A stretch of DNA of 64,000 bases, taken from the NCBI RefSeq assembly GCF_024519455.1, contig NZ_JALJRY010000001.1, positions 136,972-200,971 on the forward strand, read 5' to 3'. This document shows positions 15,810-25,265 of this stretch, piece after piece (within the stretch, counting starts at the first letter, position 1; the number at the start of each line of letters is the position of its first letter). The notes beneath the pieces were generated by a model. The model was not told where the DNA came from and did not search any database. It saw nothing but the letters and a program-made list of their open reading frames with translations. The position numbers and the translations under genes are program-made. This DNA is from Streptomyces sp. STR69 (GTDB lineage: Bacteria; Actinomycetota; Actinomycetes; Streptomycetales; Streptomycetaceae).

Positions 15810-17795
15810 CTACGCCGTCAGCTCCTGCCGCAAGGCATCCCGCAGCCGAGCTGCCCGCTCCGACACCTCAGAGGGCCCCAGGGACACGGCCCGATCGGCC
15901 CACCGCTGCCCCTCCGCCAGCTCCCCGCGACGCGCGTAAACCAGGGCCAGCCGCAACGCCGCCCGCCCGTGCCCCGCGTCAGCGGCCCGCGCCCACCACA
16001 CCGCCGCCTCCGGCTCACTCCCCTCCCGGGCCAGCAACAGCCCGAGATTGAAGGCACCGTTGCGCGACCCGGCCTCGGCCGCCTCCCGGTACCACCGGGC
16101 CGCCTCGACCACATCGCCGCGCGCAGCGGACAGCATCCCGACCCGCACCTGGGCACGCCGGTGCCCCTGGGAGGCCGCCCGCTCGTACCACTCCTCGCAC
16201 TCGGTCTTCTCGTGCACCTGCTCACCCAGTTCGTGCGCGGGCGTCGGCGGTCGCCGCGCGTCGAGCACCGAGGCCAGCCGGTACGCCGCCTCCGCGCTCC
16301 CCCCGCCTGCGGCGCACCGCAGATGCCGTTCGGCCTCCCGCTCGTCGCCGTCCCGCAGGCGGGCGATCCCGACCTGCAGCGCCGCCTCGGTGTGCCCGGC
16401 CGCAGCAGCCCGCTCGTACCAGGGCAGCGCGACCGCCTCCGCGCCGCGCCCGGCGAAGAGAATCCCGAGGTTGAAGGCCGCGTCCACGCTGCCGGCCTCC
16501 GCGGCCTTGGAGAACCACGGCTCGGCACCGGTCGCGTCGCCGCCCTGGAGCAGCAGCACGGCGAGCGCGTTGGCCGCCTCGCGGTGCCCGGCGTAGGCCG
16601 CGCGCCGGTACCACTGCTCGGCCTGTGCGGTACGCGCCTGCTCGGCGCAGAGCAGACCGAGGTTGTACGCGCCGTTCACGTCACCGGCGTCCATCGCGGC
16701 CCGGTACCACCGCTCGGCGGTCTGTGTCTCGCCGCGCTCGGCGTGCAGCGCGCCCAGCGCGTTGGCCGCGTTGCCGTCGCCGTCCTGGGCGGCGCGCAGC
16801 CACCACACGGCGGCGCTCTCGGTGTCGCCGGCGTCGCGCAGCAGGAACCCGAGCGCGCAGGCGGCACGGGCCTCGCCGTCCTTGGCGGACGTCAGATACC
16901 AGCGCCCGGCCTCCTTGAGCTCGCCCCGCTTCTCCAGGATCGCCCCGAGTTGCAGCGCGGCCCGCTGATGCCCACGCGCGGCGGCCTGCCGGTACCACTG
17001 CTCGGCTTCGTCGCCGGGAACCGGGGGCGCGGAGGCCTCGGAGACCGCGGGGCCTCCGGAGGCCGATCCGGCACCGCCGTCAGCCCCACTCCCGCCCTCG
17101 CCGCCGCTCCGACCGCCGGCCCTGTTCCCGCCGCCGGCCTTTTCCTCATCCTCGATCCGGCGCCGACCACCGGCCCTCTCGCCATACCCGTGACCGTCTC
17201 CGAGCCCGTGCCCGTCCCCGTATTCGTCCTCGTGCGGCGCCCGCCGATCGAGGACGCGCGCCAGCCGGTACGCGGCCTCGCGGTGTCCGCGCTCCGCGGC
17301 GGACCGCATCCACTGCTCGGCCGCGGTGTCCCCGCGGTGCTCCAGCAGGTCGGCGAGCGCGTACGCGCCGAGCGCGTGGCCCTGCTCGGCGGACTGGCGC
17401 AGCCAGTACTCGGCGGCGGGTTCGTCGCCGCGCTCGCGGTGGTACCGGCCGAGCGCGTGCGCGGCGGCGGCGGAACCGGCCACGGCGGCGATCCGCCACC
17501 AGCCGGCGGCGTCGTCGGTGTATCCGCGCTGGTGGAGGAGGACGCCCAGGTTGTTGGCCGCGGCCCGGTCGCCCTCGGCGGTGGCGGCACGCAGCAGGGG
17601 CTCGGCTCCGTCGAGATCACCGCGGCGCAGCAGCATCGCTCCGAGGACACTCATCGCCTCGACTTCGCCGGCCTGCGCGGCGAGCCGTGTACGTGCCTCG
17701 TCGACAGCCTCCCCCTCACCGGTCTCGTCCCGGCCGGAAGGCTGCACAAAACGCCCTGTATCCAACAGAGTTGCCTTGTCCCCCATAACGTCCAT
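15810..17795 (-). CDS. Large Sel1/TPR-repeat protein
   Basis: A 661-aa protein built from about 15 tandem repeats of roughly 36 residues of the Sel1/TPR type: units such as AANNLGVLLHQRGYTDDAAGWWRIAA and NGAYNLGLLCAEQARTAQAEQWYRRA recur to the end. A glycine/acid/arginine-rich, probably disordered insert (about residues 205-275, GDGHGLGDGHGYGE, AGGRSGGEGGSG) splits the array. No signal peptide or membrane helix. The ATG at 17795 has AGGTGG upstream; an internal ATG three codons later lacks a ribosome site. Such solenoids scaffold signalling or cell-envelope complexes; the partner is unknown. It lies between the two identical initiator tRNA genes, all on the minus strand. Confidence 0.9.
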   Translation of the reverse strand: MDVMGDKATLLDTGRFVQPSGRDETGEGEAVDEARTRLAAQAGEVEAMSVLGAMLLRRGDLDGAEPLLRAATAEGDRAAANNLGVLLHQRGYTDDAAGWWRIAAVAGSAAAAHALGRYHRERGDEPAAEYWLRQSAEQGHALGAYALADLLEHRGDTAAEQWMRSAAERGHREAAYRLARVLDRRAPHEDEYGDGHGLGDGHGYGERAGGRRRIEDEEKAGGGNRAGGRSGGEGGSGADGGAGSASGGPAVSEASAPPVPGDEAEQWYRQAAARGHQRAALQLGAILEKRGELKEAGRWYLTSAKDGEARAACALGFLLRDAGDTESAAVWWLRAAQDGDGNAANALGALHAERGETQTAERWYRAAMDAGDVNGAYNLGLLCAEQARTAQAEQWYRRAAYAGHREAANALAVLLLQGGDATGAEPWFSKAAEAGSVDAAFNLGILFAGRGAEAVALPWYERAAAAGHTEAALQVGIARLRDGDEREAERHLRCAAGGGSAEAAYRLASVLDARRPPTPAHELGEQVHEKTECEEWYERAASQGHRRAQVRVGMLSAARGDVVEAARWYREAAEAGSRNGAFNLGLLLAREGSEPEAAVWWARAADAGHGRAALRLALVYARRGELAEGQRWADRAVSLGPSEVSERAARLRDALRQELTA

Positions 17796-17956
17796 CGTCG
17801 CACCACCTGCAACCTGGGTACACCTGGTATACCGCAGCCAGTGAGGTCTCTACAGCGTTTTGTCGACATGCCCACAGAGAGACAAGCGAAACACGGTTTC
17901 ACCAAGTCCCCCCGGCGCCACGGCCGTCACCCTCGTCGGCACATGCGTTCGCACAG
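17796..17956. other. Upstream region of the Sel1-repeat gene
   Basis: 160 nt between the Sel1 start and the tRNA terminator. Apart from the ribosome site for the Sel1 gene I see no clear promoter pair or conserved element. Confidence 0.4.
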
Positions 17957-17996
17957 CGCGAAGGCCCGGATCCTTGAAAGGATCCGGGCCTTCGCG
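17957..17996 (-). terminator. Terminator after tRNA-fMet copy 2
   Basis: A perfect 17-bp stem with loop TTGAAA, 5 nt past the tRNA 3' end. It differs in sequence from the terminator of copy 1 although the tRNAs are identical. Confidence 0.9.
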
Positions 17997-18001
17997 ATCA
18001 G

Positions 18002-18075
18002 TAGCGGGGACAGGATTTGAACCTGCGACCTCTGGGTTATGAGCCCAGCGAGCTACCGAGCTGCTCCACCCCGCG
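18002..18075 (-). tRNA. Initiator tRNA-Met (CAU), copy 2
   Basis: 74 nt, identical to the copy at 15524-15597: the same GGG/CCC anticodon stem, CTCATAA loop and unpaired first acceptor position. It lies between the UPF0182 gene and its own terminator. Two copies of the initiator within 2.5 kb point to a local duplication kept for gene dosage. Confidence 0.96.
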
Positions 18076-18135
18076 CCGTTGTGTTGCAACCGTACCACGG
18101 CGTGAGGTGGGCTTTTTCCCTGTCGGCCGACGGTG

Positions 18136-21105
18136 CTACCCGCTGGCGGTGCTGCCGCTAGGACTCGGACTACTGCTGGTACTTGGACTACTACTGGTAC
18201 TTGGACTACTGCTCGGACTCGGGCTGCTGCTCGGGCTCGTGGTGCTCTTGCCCTTGGCCGCCGCGGCCTGCGCGGCCTCGGCCCGCTTCAGCGCGGCCTG
18301 CAGATCCTTCTGCGCCTGCCCGTACGCCTCCCAGTCGCCCTTCTTCAGGGCCTGTTGCCCCGCGTCGAAGGCCTTCTGGGCGTCGGTCAGGGCCTGTTGG
18401 ACCGTTGGATTGCTGGATGTCGGTGGAGTGGTGGTGCCGGTATCCGGTGGCGTGGTCGTGGTCTCCGCTCCGAAGACCTTGTTGAGCCCCTCGTCCAGCG
18501 TGTCCTCGAAGGCGGTCTTGTTGCCGTAGGCCACCAACACCTTGCGCAGGAGCGGGTACTTGAGTCCACCACCGCGTACGTAGACGGGCTCCACGTAGAG
18601 CAGTCCTCCGTCGAGCGGCACCGTCAGCAGGTTGCCGTACTCGATGTCGGAGTCGCCGCCCTTGAGCAGCTTGATGGATTCGGCGATGTCCTGTTGGGAG
18701 TTGAAGGCGCTCTGCACCTGTTTAGGGCCGCCGACGGTCGTACTGGTCGGCAGTTTCAGGATTCTGATCTTGCCGTAGTCGGGGCTGCCCGCCTCGGAGT
18801 CGACCGCCATGAAGGCGCTGAGGTTGTCTCTCCCGTTCGGCGTGAACGTCGTCGTCAGGGAGAACGCCTGCGAGCTCTGGTCGGGCATCTTCATGCTCAG
18901 GTAGTACGGCGGCACCGCGCTGCCCGACTTGTTGGTCGGGTCGTCCGGCCCCTGCCACACCTCGCTGCCGCTGAGGAACGTCTGCGCGTCCGTCACGTGG
19001 TAGCGGGTGAGCAGTTCGCGCTGGACCTTGAACAGGTCCTGCGGGTACCGGAGATGGGCCATCAGCGAGGCCGAGATGTCCGTCCTGGGCTCGACCGTGC
19101 CGGGGAACGCCTTCATCCAGGTCTTCAGGACCGGGTCCTCGGTGTCCCACTGGTAGAGCTTGACCTGACCGGTGTACGCGTCGACGGTCGCCTTCACCGA
19201 GTTGCGGATGTAGTTGACCTGGTTCTGCTGGGCCACCACCGCGCGGTTGTTGTTGGTCGCGGTGAGCGAGTCGGCCGTGGTGTCCCCGAGGGTCGTCCGG
19301 GAGGCGTACGGGTATCCGTTGCTGGTGGTGTACGCGTCGACGATCCACTGGATGTGGCCGTCCACGACCGCCGGGTAGGCGTCGCCGTCGATGGTCAGCC
19401 AGGGCGCCACCGCCTCGACGCGCTCCTTGGGCGTGCGGTTGTACAGGATCCGCGAACCCTCGCCGATCGCACCGGAGTAGAGGATCTGCGGCTCGTTGAA
19501 CGCCACCGCGTACGCGGCCCGGTTGAGCGGGTTGGAGAGGTTGACCCCGCTCTTGCCCGTGTAACTGGTGGTCTTCTCGCCGCTGTCGTCGGAGTAGTCG
19601 ATCTCCTTCTGGGGACCGCCGACGATCGAGTACGTGGTGGTCTTCTCGCCGTAGTAGATCTGCTGCTCGTACTTGCCGAGGTCACCCGAGGACGGGAGGT
19701 CGGACTCGGTGAAGACCGGACGCCCCTCGGAGTCGACCTCGGTGCCCTTGGCGGCGACCACGCCGTAGCCGTGCGTGTAGCGGAAGTGGTCGTTGATCCA
19801 GTTGTTCTTCGGGATGCCGTTGAGGTTCAGCTCGCGCAGCCCGATGACCGTGTCCTGGTCCTTGCCGTCCTCGGTGTAGCGGTCGACATCCAGGTTGGTC
19901 GGGAACGCGTAGTAGTTCCTGATCTGCTGGAGTTGCTGGAACGTGGGCGACACGACGTTCGGGTCCACGATCCGGATGCTCGCCGTGGAGTCGACGTCCG
20001 CGCGGAGCTTGGTCTTGTCCTTGGTGGTGCTCGTCCCCGAGTACTCCGTGACCTTGGTGTCGTCGATGCCGTAGGCCTCGCGCGTCGCCTTGAGGTTCTT
20101 CTGGACGTACGGGGCTTCCTTGGCCTGCTCGTTGGGCTGGACCGTGAACTTCTGGACGATCGCCGGGTACAGGCCGCCGATGAGGATCGCGGAGAGCACC
20201 ATCAGGCCGAAGCCGATGACGGGCAGCTGCCAGGTGCGCCGCCACAGGGTGGCGAAGAACAACAGCGCGCAGATGACGGCGATGCAGAACAGGATCGTCT
20301 TGGCCGGCAGATACGCGTTCGCGTCGACGTATCTGAGACCCGTCCAGTCACCGGTCGCCTTGAAGTCGCTGGATTTGACCGCGAGTCCGTAGCGGTCGAG
20401 CCAGTAGGCGACCGCCTTGAGGGCGACGAAGATGCCGAGCAGCACCGACAGATGGCCGGTGGCGGCGGCCGTGGCGCGCGCGCCCGGGCTGGTGATCCGC
20501 AGGCCGCCGTACAGGTAGTGCGTCAGCGCGGCGGCGAGCAGCGAGAGGATCGCGGCGGCGAAGCCGAAGCCGAGCAGGAAGCGGTACCAGGGCAGGTCGA
20601 AGGCGTAGAAGGAGACGTCGAGATGGAACTGCGGGTCCTTCTGGTGGAAGGGCACGCCGTTGACCCACATCAGCCAGACCCGCCACTGGCTGGACGCCGA
20701 GGCGCCCGCGATCAGCCCGACAAGAGAGGTGATCGCCAGCAGCAGCCACTTCTTGTACGGCGCGATGCCCATGCGGTAGCGGTCGAGGCTCTGCTGCTCC
20801 ATCGACATGGCGCTGAGCGGCGGGCGCAGGCGGTGCGCCAGCCAGATGTTCACGCCCACGGCGGCCGCCATCAGCAGGCCGAAGACGAAGAACAGGCCGA
20901 TCTTGGTCGACAGGGTGGTGGTGAACACGGACGAGTAATGCACCGACCGGTACCAGAGCCAGTCCGTCCAGAAGCCCGCGAACATCGTGAACGCCATGCC
21001 GAGTACGGCAAGGACGCCCAGTGTCATGAGCAAAGTCCGGACACGCCGGGACGGGCGGCCCACTCTGATCCGCGGCCCTTGCGGGCCTCCGCCGCGGTCC
21101 GGCAT
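18136..21105 (-). CDS. UPF0182 family large membrane protein
   Basis: A 989-aa protein from the ATG of [10 protein letters not shown]; a TTG a few codons upstream after GAGGTG is an alternative. The first ~320 residues contain about seven membrane helices ([34 protein letters not shown] and others); the rest is a large domain expected outside the membrane, rich in short beta motifs ([24 protein letters not shown]). The last ~60 residues are a coiled helix ([23 protein letters not shown]) and a Ser/Pro/Thr tail encoded by an 18-bp tandem repeat. The family is widespread in actinobacteria and some cyanobacteria (M. tuberculosis Rv3193c) with no established biochemical function. A near-consensus ECF promoter lies upstream. 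Confidence 0.92.
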   Translation of the reverse strand: MPDRGGGPQGPRIRVGRPSRRVRTLLMTLGVLAVLGMAFTMFAGFWTDWLWYRSVHYSSVFTTTLSTKIGLFFVFGLLMAAAVGVNIWLAHRLRPPLSAMSMEQQSLDRYRMGIAPYKKWLLLAITSLVGLIAGASASSQWRVWLMWVNGVPFHQKDPQFHLDVSFYAFDLPWYRFLLGFGFAAAILSLLAAALTHYLYGGLRITSPGARATAAATGHLSVLLGIFVALKAVAYWLDRYGLAVKSSDFKATGDWTGLRYVDANAYLPAKTILFCIAVICALLFFATLWRRTWQLPVIGFGLMVLSAILIGGLYPAIVQKFTVQPNEQAKEAPYVQKNLKATREAYGIDDTKVTEYSGTSTTKDKTKLRADVDSTASIRIVDPNVVSPTFQQLQQIRNYYAFPTNLDVDRYTEDGKDQDTVIGLRELNLNGIPKNNWINDHFRYTHGYGVVAAKGTEVDSEGRPVFTESDLPSSGDLGKYEQQIYYGEKTTTYSIVGGPQKEIDYSDDSGEKTTSYTGKSGVNLSNPLNRAAYAVAFNEPQILYSGAIGEGSRILYNRTPKERVEAVAPWLTIDGDAYPAVVDGHIQWIVDAYTTSNGYPYASRTTLGDTTADSLTATNNNRAVVAQQNQVNYIRNSVKATVDAYTGQVKLYQWDTEDPVLKTWMKAFPGTVEPRTDISASLMAHLRYPQDLFKVQRELLTRYHVTDAQTFLSGSEVWQGPDDPTNKSGSAVPPYYLSMKMPDQSSQAFSLTTTFTPNGRDNLSAFMAVDSEAGSPDYGKIRILKLPTSTTVGGPKQVQSAFNSQQDIAESIKLLKGGDSDIEYGNLLTVPLDGGLLYVEPVYVRGGGLKYPLLRKVLVAYGNKTAFEDTLDEGLNKVFGAETTTTPPDTGTTTPPTSSNPTVQQALTDAQKAFDAGQQALKKGDWEAYGQAQKDLQAALKRAEAAQAAAAKGKSTTSPSSSPSPSSSPSTSSSPSTSSSPSPSGSTASG
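18167..18238. repeat. 18-bp coding tandem repeat in the UPF0182 tail
   Basis: Four 18-bp units (18167, 18185, 18203, 18221), the first two differing at a single base. They encode the hexapeptide series of Ser/Pro/Thr at the C-terminus of the UPF0182 protein and are likely length-variable between strains. Confidence 0.8.
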
Positions 21106-21218
21106 CTGGAAAGCCAAGGTGCGCACCTCGAAGTTCGCTGTTGGTCGCTGTCGTTGCGTCAGGCCCCCGGGTTCGCGGACCGTCCGTAGCCCCGCGTGAT
21201 CGCGGGCCCACACCTATG

Positions 21219-21245
21219 CAACTTACTCACCGTTTACTCGGTTCC
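21219..21245 (-). promoter_or_regulatory. ECF-type promoter candidate for the UPF0182 gene
   Basis: Minus strand GGAAC (21245-21241), 18 nt, GTTG (21222-21219). This differs from the sigma-R consensus by one base (C for T at the end of the -35). It would give a leader of about 107 nt before the ATG at 21105. Confidence 0.45.
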
Positions 21246-21279
21246 CGATTCCGGCCATGAACGAGGCAGGATTGTGACC

Positions 21280-21822
21280 ATGTCCAACACTCCCATGGCA
21301 GCGAACCCCCTCACCCGGGCCGTACTGGAGATCGACGAGTACGCCTCCGGCCTCGGCTGGGACCAGCCCGCTCGCCTCTTCGCCCTCGTAGACACCGCGC
21401 GACTGCGGGCCCAGGAGCCCGGTCTCGCGGCCCAACTCGGCCTGCGGGACGAGCCCGAGACCACCGGTCTCACCCCGATCGAGCAGGAGGAGATCCCGGC
21501 CGGAAAGCCGTTGGACGAGTTCCTCGGCACGATCGCCTGGCCCGACGCGGTGGCCGGCTGCGCACTCACCGTCGAGCGGCTGATGCTGCCGCCGTCCGCC
21601 GAGGCCTCCGTCCCGGAAGGGCTCAGCGAGAAGAAACTCACCCAGTGGGTCGCCGAGCACCCGGACCGCCAGGAGGTCCGGATGACGGTCGCGGTCCTGC
21701 GCAACGGCACCCGCGACTCGGCCCTGCGGCTGCGCGAGAAGGACTCCCCCACGGAGGTCCTCACCGGCGGCGCCCTCGTCCCGGGCCTCGCGGAGGCCCT
21801 GTCGGCGACCTTCGAGGACTGA
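21280..21822 (+). CDS. PPA1309 family protein
   Basis: A 180-aa actinobacterial conserved protein of unknown function. The start MSNTPMAANPLTRAVLEIDEYASGLGWDQPARLFALVDTARL matches what I recall of PPA1309 proteins, and the end (RNGTRDSALRLREKDSP, TGGALVPGLAEALSATF) is conserved too. No membrane segment or signal peptide; acidic overall. Divergent from UPF0182 (175 nt apart) and convergent with the PDZ protease gene. In this order it accompanies UPF0182 and the PDZ protease in several actinobacteria as I remember it, which suggests a linked envelope-related role, not proven. Confidence 0.85.
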   Translation: MSNTPMAANPLTRAVLEIDEYASGLGWDQPARLFALVDTARLRAQEPGLAAQLGLRDEPETTGLTPIEQEEIPAGKPLDEFLGTIAWPDAVAGCALTVERLMLPPSAEASVPEGLSEKKLTQWVAEHPDRQEVRMTVAVLRNGTRDSALRLREKDSPTEVLTGGALVPGLAEALSATFED

Positions 21823-21851
21823 CGTCCTCCCCCTACGGCTCCGGTTCTTCT

Positions 21852-21903
21852 CGTACGACTCCGGGGGCGCCCTTTGGTTCAAGGGCGCCCCCGGAGTCGT
21901 ACG
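21852..21903. terminator. Bidirectional terminator between PPA1309 and PDZ protease genes
   Basis: A perfect 23-bp stem with the 6-nt loop TGGTTC between two convergent genes; one of the strongest hairpins in the window. Confidence 0.92.
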
Positions 21904-21934
21904 CGAGGTCTTCTTAAAGCGAGGTCTTCTTAAA
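21903..21934. repeat. 16-bp direct duplication
   Basis: GCGAGGTCTTCTTAAA occurs twice back to back just after the terminator. It is probably a simple slippage duplication; the second copy leads into CTTTAAGAAG-type symmetry. Confidence 0.7.
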
Positions 21935-21946
21935 GAAGAGGCTTGT

Positions 21947-23044
21947 TCAGCCCTTGGTGGTGCACTTCGGGAGGTCGGCGGTCTTGCCGCTGTTGATCAG
22001 CTTGAGGTCGCTGATCGCGTCCTTGATGGTGTTCACCTTGACGAGCCTGAGGCCACTGGGGGTGTCCTTGGCGGCCTCCGCGCAGTTCTCGGCAGGCGTC
22101 AGGAAGTACTGGGCGCCCTTGCTGCGCGCGCCGACGGTCTTCATCGAGATACCGCCGATCGGGCCGACCTTGCCGGTGTCGTCGATGGTGCCGGTGCCGG
22201 CCACGAACTTGCCGCCGGTGAGGTCGCCCGGGGTCAGCTTGTCGTAGATGCCGAGCGCGAACATCAGGCCGGCGCTCGGGCCGCCGACGTCGGCCAGCTT
22301 GATGTCGATGCTGAACGGGAACGTGTGATCGGTTCCGGCGGAGATGCCGACGATGGCGCGCTTGGCACCGGTGTCGTCGGAGGTCGCCGTGGTGATCGTG
22401 ATGTCCTTCGTCGCGGTCGCCGTCTTGTTCGCCTTCACCGCGGCGGCCTGGTCCTTGGCCGACACGATGGTGAACACGACCTTCTCGCCCGGCTTGTGCT
22501 TGGTGACCAGCTTCGCGACGTCGTCGGGCTGCTTCACCGTCGTACCGTCGACGGCCTTGATCACGTCACCGGCGTGCAGCTTGCCCTCGGCCGGGGAGTC
22601 CTTGAGGACCGTCGAGACGATCACCCAGGACTTCACCGGGATGCCCAGCTGGTCCAGAGCGGCGACCTTGGCGCTCTCCTGGGACTGGCTGAACTCCTCG
22701 GCGTTCTCCTGGGTCGACTGCTGCTCCGTCTTGCCGTCCGGGTACAGCGTGTCGTGCGGGACGACCTTGTCGTCGTGGGCGAGCCAGCCGTACACGGCCT
22801 CGATGAGGTTCATGTTGTAGTCGGCGCTGGTGACCCGGACCGTCGTCATGTTCAGGTGACCGGTCGTCGGGTAGGTCTTGCGCCCGGTGATCTGCAGCAC
22901 CGGCTCGCCGTCGTGGTCCCCGAGCGTGTTCACCGTCGGGCCCGGTGACATCTCCGCATACGGGACGTTGATGAGGACTCCCGCGCACAGGAGCGCGATC
23001 AGCATCAGGGTGGAGGCGAGCATCGTCGCGGTGCGGCGTGGCAT
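21947..23044 (-). CDS. PDZ-domain, Lon-like (S16) membrane-anchored serine protease, YlbL family
   Basis: A 365-aa protein. The N-terminal helix (TATMLASTLMLIALLCAGVLINV) anchors it with the rest outside the cell. A PDZ domain covers about residues 130-200 (VSTVLKDSPAEGKLHAGDVIKAVDGTTV), followed by a Lon-type proteolytic domain: catalytic Ser in GGPSAGLMFALGIYDKL and the dyad Lys in IGGISMKTVGARSKGAQYF. This is the layout of YlbL and Rv3194c. Known or suspected role: regulated cleavage of extracytoplasmic proteins. The start has no strong ribosome site, but the ATG at 23044 fits the short signal-anchor. It is convergent with PPA1309 and co-directional with the small membrane gene. Confidence 0.93.
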   Translation of the reverse strand: MPRRTATMLASTLMLIALLCAGVLINVPYAEMSPGPTVNTLGDHDGEPVLQITGRKTYPTTGHLNMTTVRVTSADYNMNLIEAVYGWLAHDDKVVPHDTLYPDGKTEQQSTQENAEEFSQSQESAKVAALDQLGIPVKSWVIVSTVLKDSPAEGKLHAGDVIKAVDGTTVKQPDDVAKLVTKHKPGEKVVFTIVSAKDQAAAVKANKTATATKDITITTATSDDTGAKRAIVGISAGTDHTFPFSIDIKLADVGGPSAGLMFALGIYDKLTPGDLTGGKFVAGTGTIDDTGKVGPIGGISMKTVGARSKGAQYFLTPAENCAEAAKDTPSGLRLVKVNTIKDAISDLKLINSGKTADLPKCTTKG

Positions 23045-23109
23045 GGCACGACAGTACGGGACGCTTCTGTCAGCGCACCGTCAGGGCCGCCCTCCGGTCA
23101 CGCTTCCCT

Positions 23110-23274
23110 TCACGTGCCCGAGTGGGACTTCTCCATGGCCTCGCGGAACCGCGCATAGCCGTCCAGCTCCGGACCGTCGCTGCGTACCTTGCGGGTCCGG
23201 TTGGCCCAACTGCCCCACAGGCCGGCGCCTATCGCGGCCACCAGCGGAATCAACAACCAGGCGAGTGCCGCCAT
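23110..23274 (-). CDS. 54-aa single-pass membrane protein
   Basis: ATG at 23274 preceded by GGGAGGTCGGC at ideal spacing, which rules out a longer upstream frame. One hydrophobic helix (MAALAWLLIPLVAAIGAGLW, residues 1-20) is followed by a basic, hydrophilic tail (SWANRTRKVRSDGPELDGYARFREAMEKS). The pattern is an N-out or N-in single-pass anchor with a soluble tail. Function unknown; it sits between moaE and the PDZ protease, 65 nt upstream of the latter, so it may be a small partner of the protease. Confidence 0.8.
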   Translation of the reverse strand: MAALAWLLIPLVAAIGAGLWGSWANRTRKVRSDGPELDGYARFREAMEKSHSGT

Positions 23275-23385
23275 GCCGACCTCCCAACCCCGGACGAGTG
23301 AACTCAACCGACTGATCAGCAGATTAGCCAGCCCCACTGACAACGCTCGTGCCAGGGGTGCGGTTACGCAACCGGTGAGCGCCCA

Positions 23386-23847
<462 letters not shown>

Positions 23848-23960
23848 GCCTCCATCGTGCCGCACCCCGCCGACAGCGCGGAATAGCACTTTCACCAAGC
23901 ACGCGCGCGTGCATGTTTGGAGCGTCCTACAGGAGCACGTGTTTTAGCGGCTTGCGCTGC

Positions 23961-25073
23961 TCAGATCCGGCGCCGGGCCTTCCGTGCCCGTCGTACGACC
24001 GCCGCCGCGCCGAGCAGTGCGACCGTCGCGCCCGCGGCACCCGCCGCCGTCGCGTCCTTGCGGCCGAGCCGTCGCCCGACGACCGTGTGCCGCCCGGCGA
24101 CCTCCTCCAGGAGCTCCGCGAGCACTTCCTCGTTGGTCCACTGGGGCCGCCAGCCCGCGTCGTGCAGCCGGCTCCCGCTGACCACCCAGGGGTACATCGT
24201 GTACGCCAGGTCGCCGGCCGGGGACGGGGTGAGTCCGATCCGGTGCAGGCGGGCCGCCGCGCCGAGCGCGACCGCGGACGGCAGCTCCATGCGCCGGATG
24301 CCGCTGAGTTCCTCGACCTCCTCCTGCTCCAGCCAGCCGTCGCAGCCGACGGCGAGTTCCCCTTCGACCTTCTCCAGGACGGCGTACTCCAGGGCGCTGC
24401 ACAGGTCCTCGACATGGCAGAACTGCCAGGCGGGCCGCGACCCGGCCACCACCAGCAGTCGCGGCGACTCGAAGTACCTGGTCAGCGCGGTGTCGGTGCC
24501 GCCGACGAGGACTCCGGGGCGGACGACGGTGACATTGAGCCCGGGATGCGCCCGGGGCGCGCGCCGCGCGAGCCGCTCGACCTCCAGCAGGTCGCCGACA
24601 CCGGTGGCCTCCGCGGTGGCCCGCAGCTCGGCGTCCTCCGAGAGCGGCAGTTCGTTGTCGGGCAGCGCTCCGTAGACCATCGCCGAGGTGCACAGCACGA
24701 CCCGGTGGACACCGGCCGCCGCGGCAGCCGTCAGCACGGTCTGCGTCCCCCGCACGTTGTACGCCGAACGGGCGGCCGGGTCGGTCTCCAGATCGAGGTC
24801 CAGCGCCAGATGTACGACGACGTCGGCGCCGCGCAGCTTCTCCGCGATGGCCGGATCCCGTACGTCGAGGATGTGCCACTGGGCCGCCGCGCACTCGCCG
24901 CGCCGCTCGTCGATGGCGATGACCTGCTTGATCTCCTCGGAGGCGGCGAGCCGCTCGGTGAGGAGCGCCCCGATCCCGGACGCGGCGCCGGTGACCGCGA
25001 CGACGGGCCCGCGCACGGCGGGACTGGTTGAGTGGTTTCGCGCTGCGCGAACCTGCGGATCTGGGGAACTCAC
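23961..25073 (-). CDS. NAD-dependent epimerase/dehydratase (extended SDR) with C-terminal anchor
   Basis: A 370-aa protein from GTG at 25073 with TGGAG upstream. The nucleotide-binding motif is VVAVTGAASGIGALLTERL, and ADVVVHLALDLD is the second-strand signature. MVYGALPDN occupies the active-site Tyr region, but the classical YxxxK lysine is not seen in the right spacing, so activity may be altered. The C-terminus ends in a hydrophobic segment and basic tail (GAAGATVALLGAAAVVRRARKARRR), which suggests membrane tethering. Substrate unknown; related Streptomyces proteins are annotated as NAD-dependent sugar epimerases. Divergent from the DUF2342 gene with 192 nt between. Confidence 0.82.
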   Translation of the reverse strand: MSSPDPQVRAARNHSTSPAVRGPVVAVTGAASGIGALLTERLAASEEIKQVIAIDERRGECAAAQWHILDVRDPAIAEKLRGADVVVHLALDLDLETDPAARSAYNVRGTQTVLTAAAAAGVHRVVLCTSAMVYGALPDNELPLSEDAELRATAEATGVGDLLEVERLARRAPRAHPGLNVTVVRPGVLVGGTDTALTRYFESPRLLVVAGSRPAWQFCHVEDLCSALEYAVLEKVEGELAVGCDGWLEQEEVEELSGIRRMELPSAVALGAAARLHRIGLTPSPAGDLAYTMYPWVVSGSRLHDAGWRPQWTNEEVLAELLEEVAGRHTVVGRRLGRKDATAAGAAGATVALLGAAAVVRRARKARRRI

Positions 25074-25265
25074 CGGGCGTCTCCAGCGGTTGTCTTCAGT
25101 ACGGACGCGCGTGACGCGTCCGGACCAGGTGGCATCCATCCTGCCGCAGGCCAGGTCTTGGCGAAGCACCGAGGCCCGATCGGCCCGCGGTGTCTACGCT
25201 GGGTGGTGTTGAAGGGCAGTCGTGCCGTCGGAGAGAACCGGCGGCCTTAACAGCCGAGGAATCCC

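Noticed and set aside
18133..21189. A 1018-codon open frame on the plus strand
   Set aside because: It is the antisense shadow of the UPF0182 gene; composition is an artefact of high GC and no ribosome site fits.
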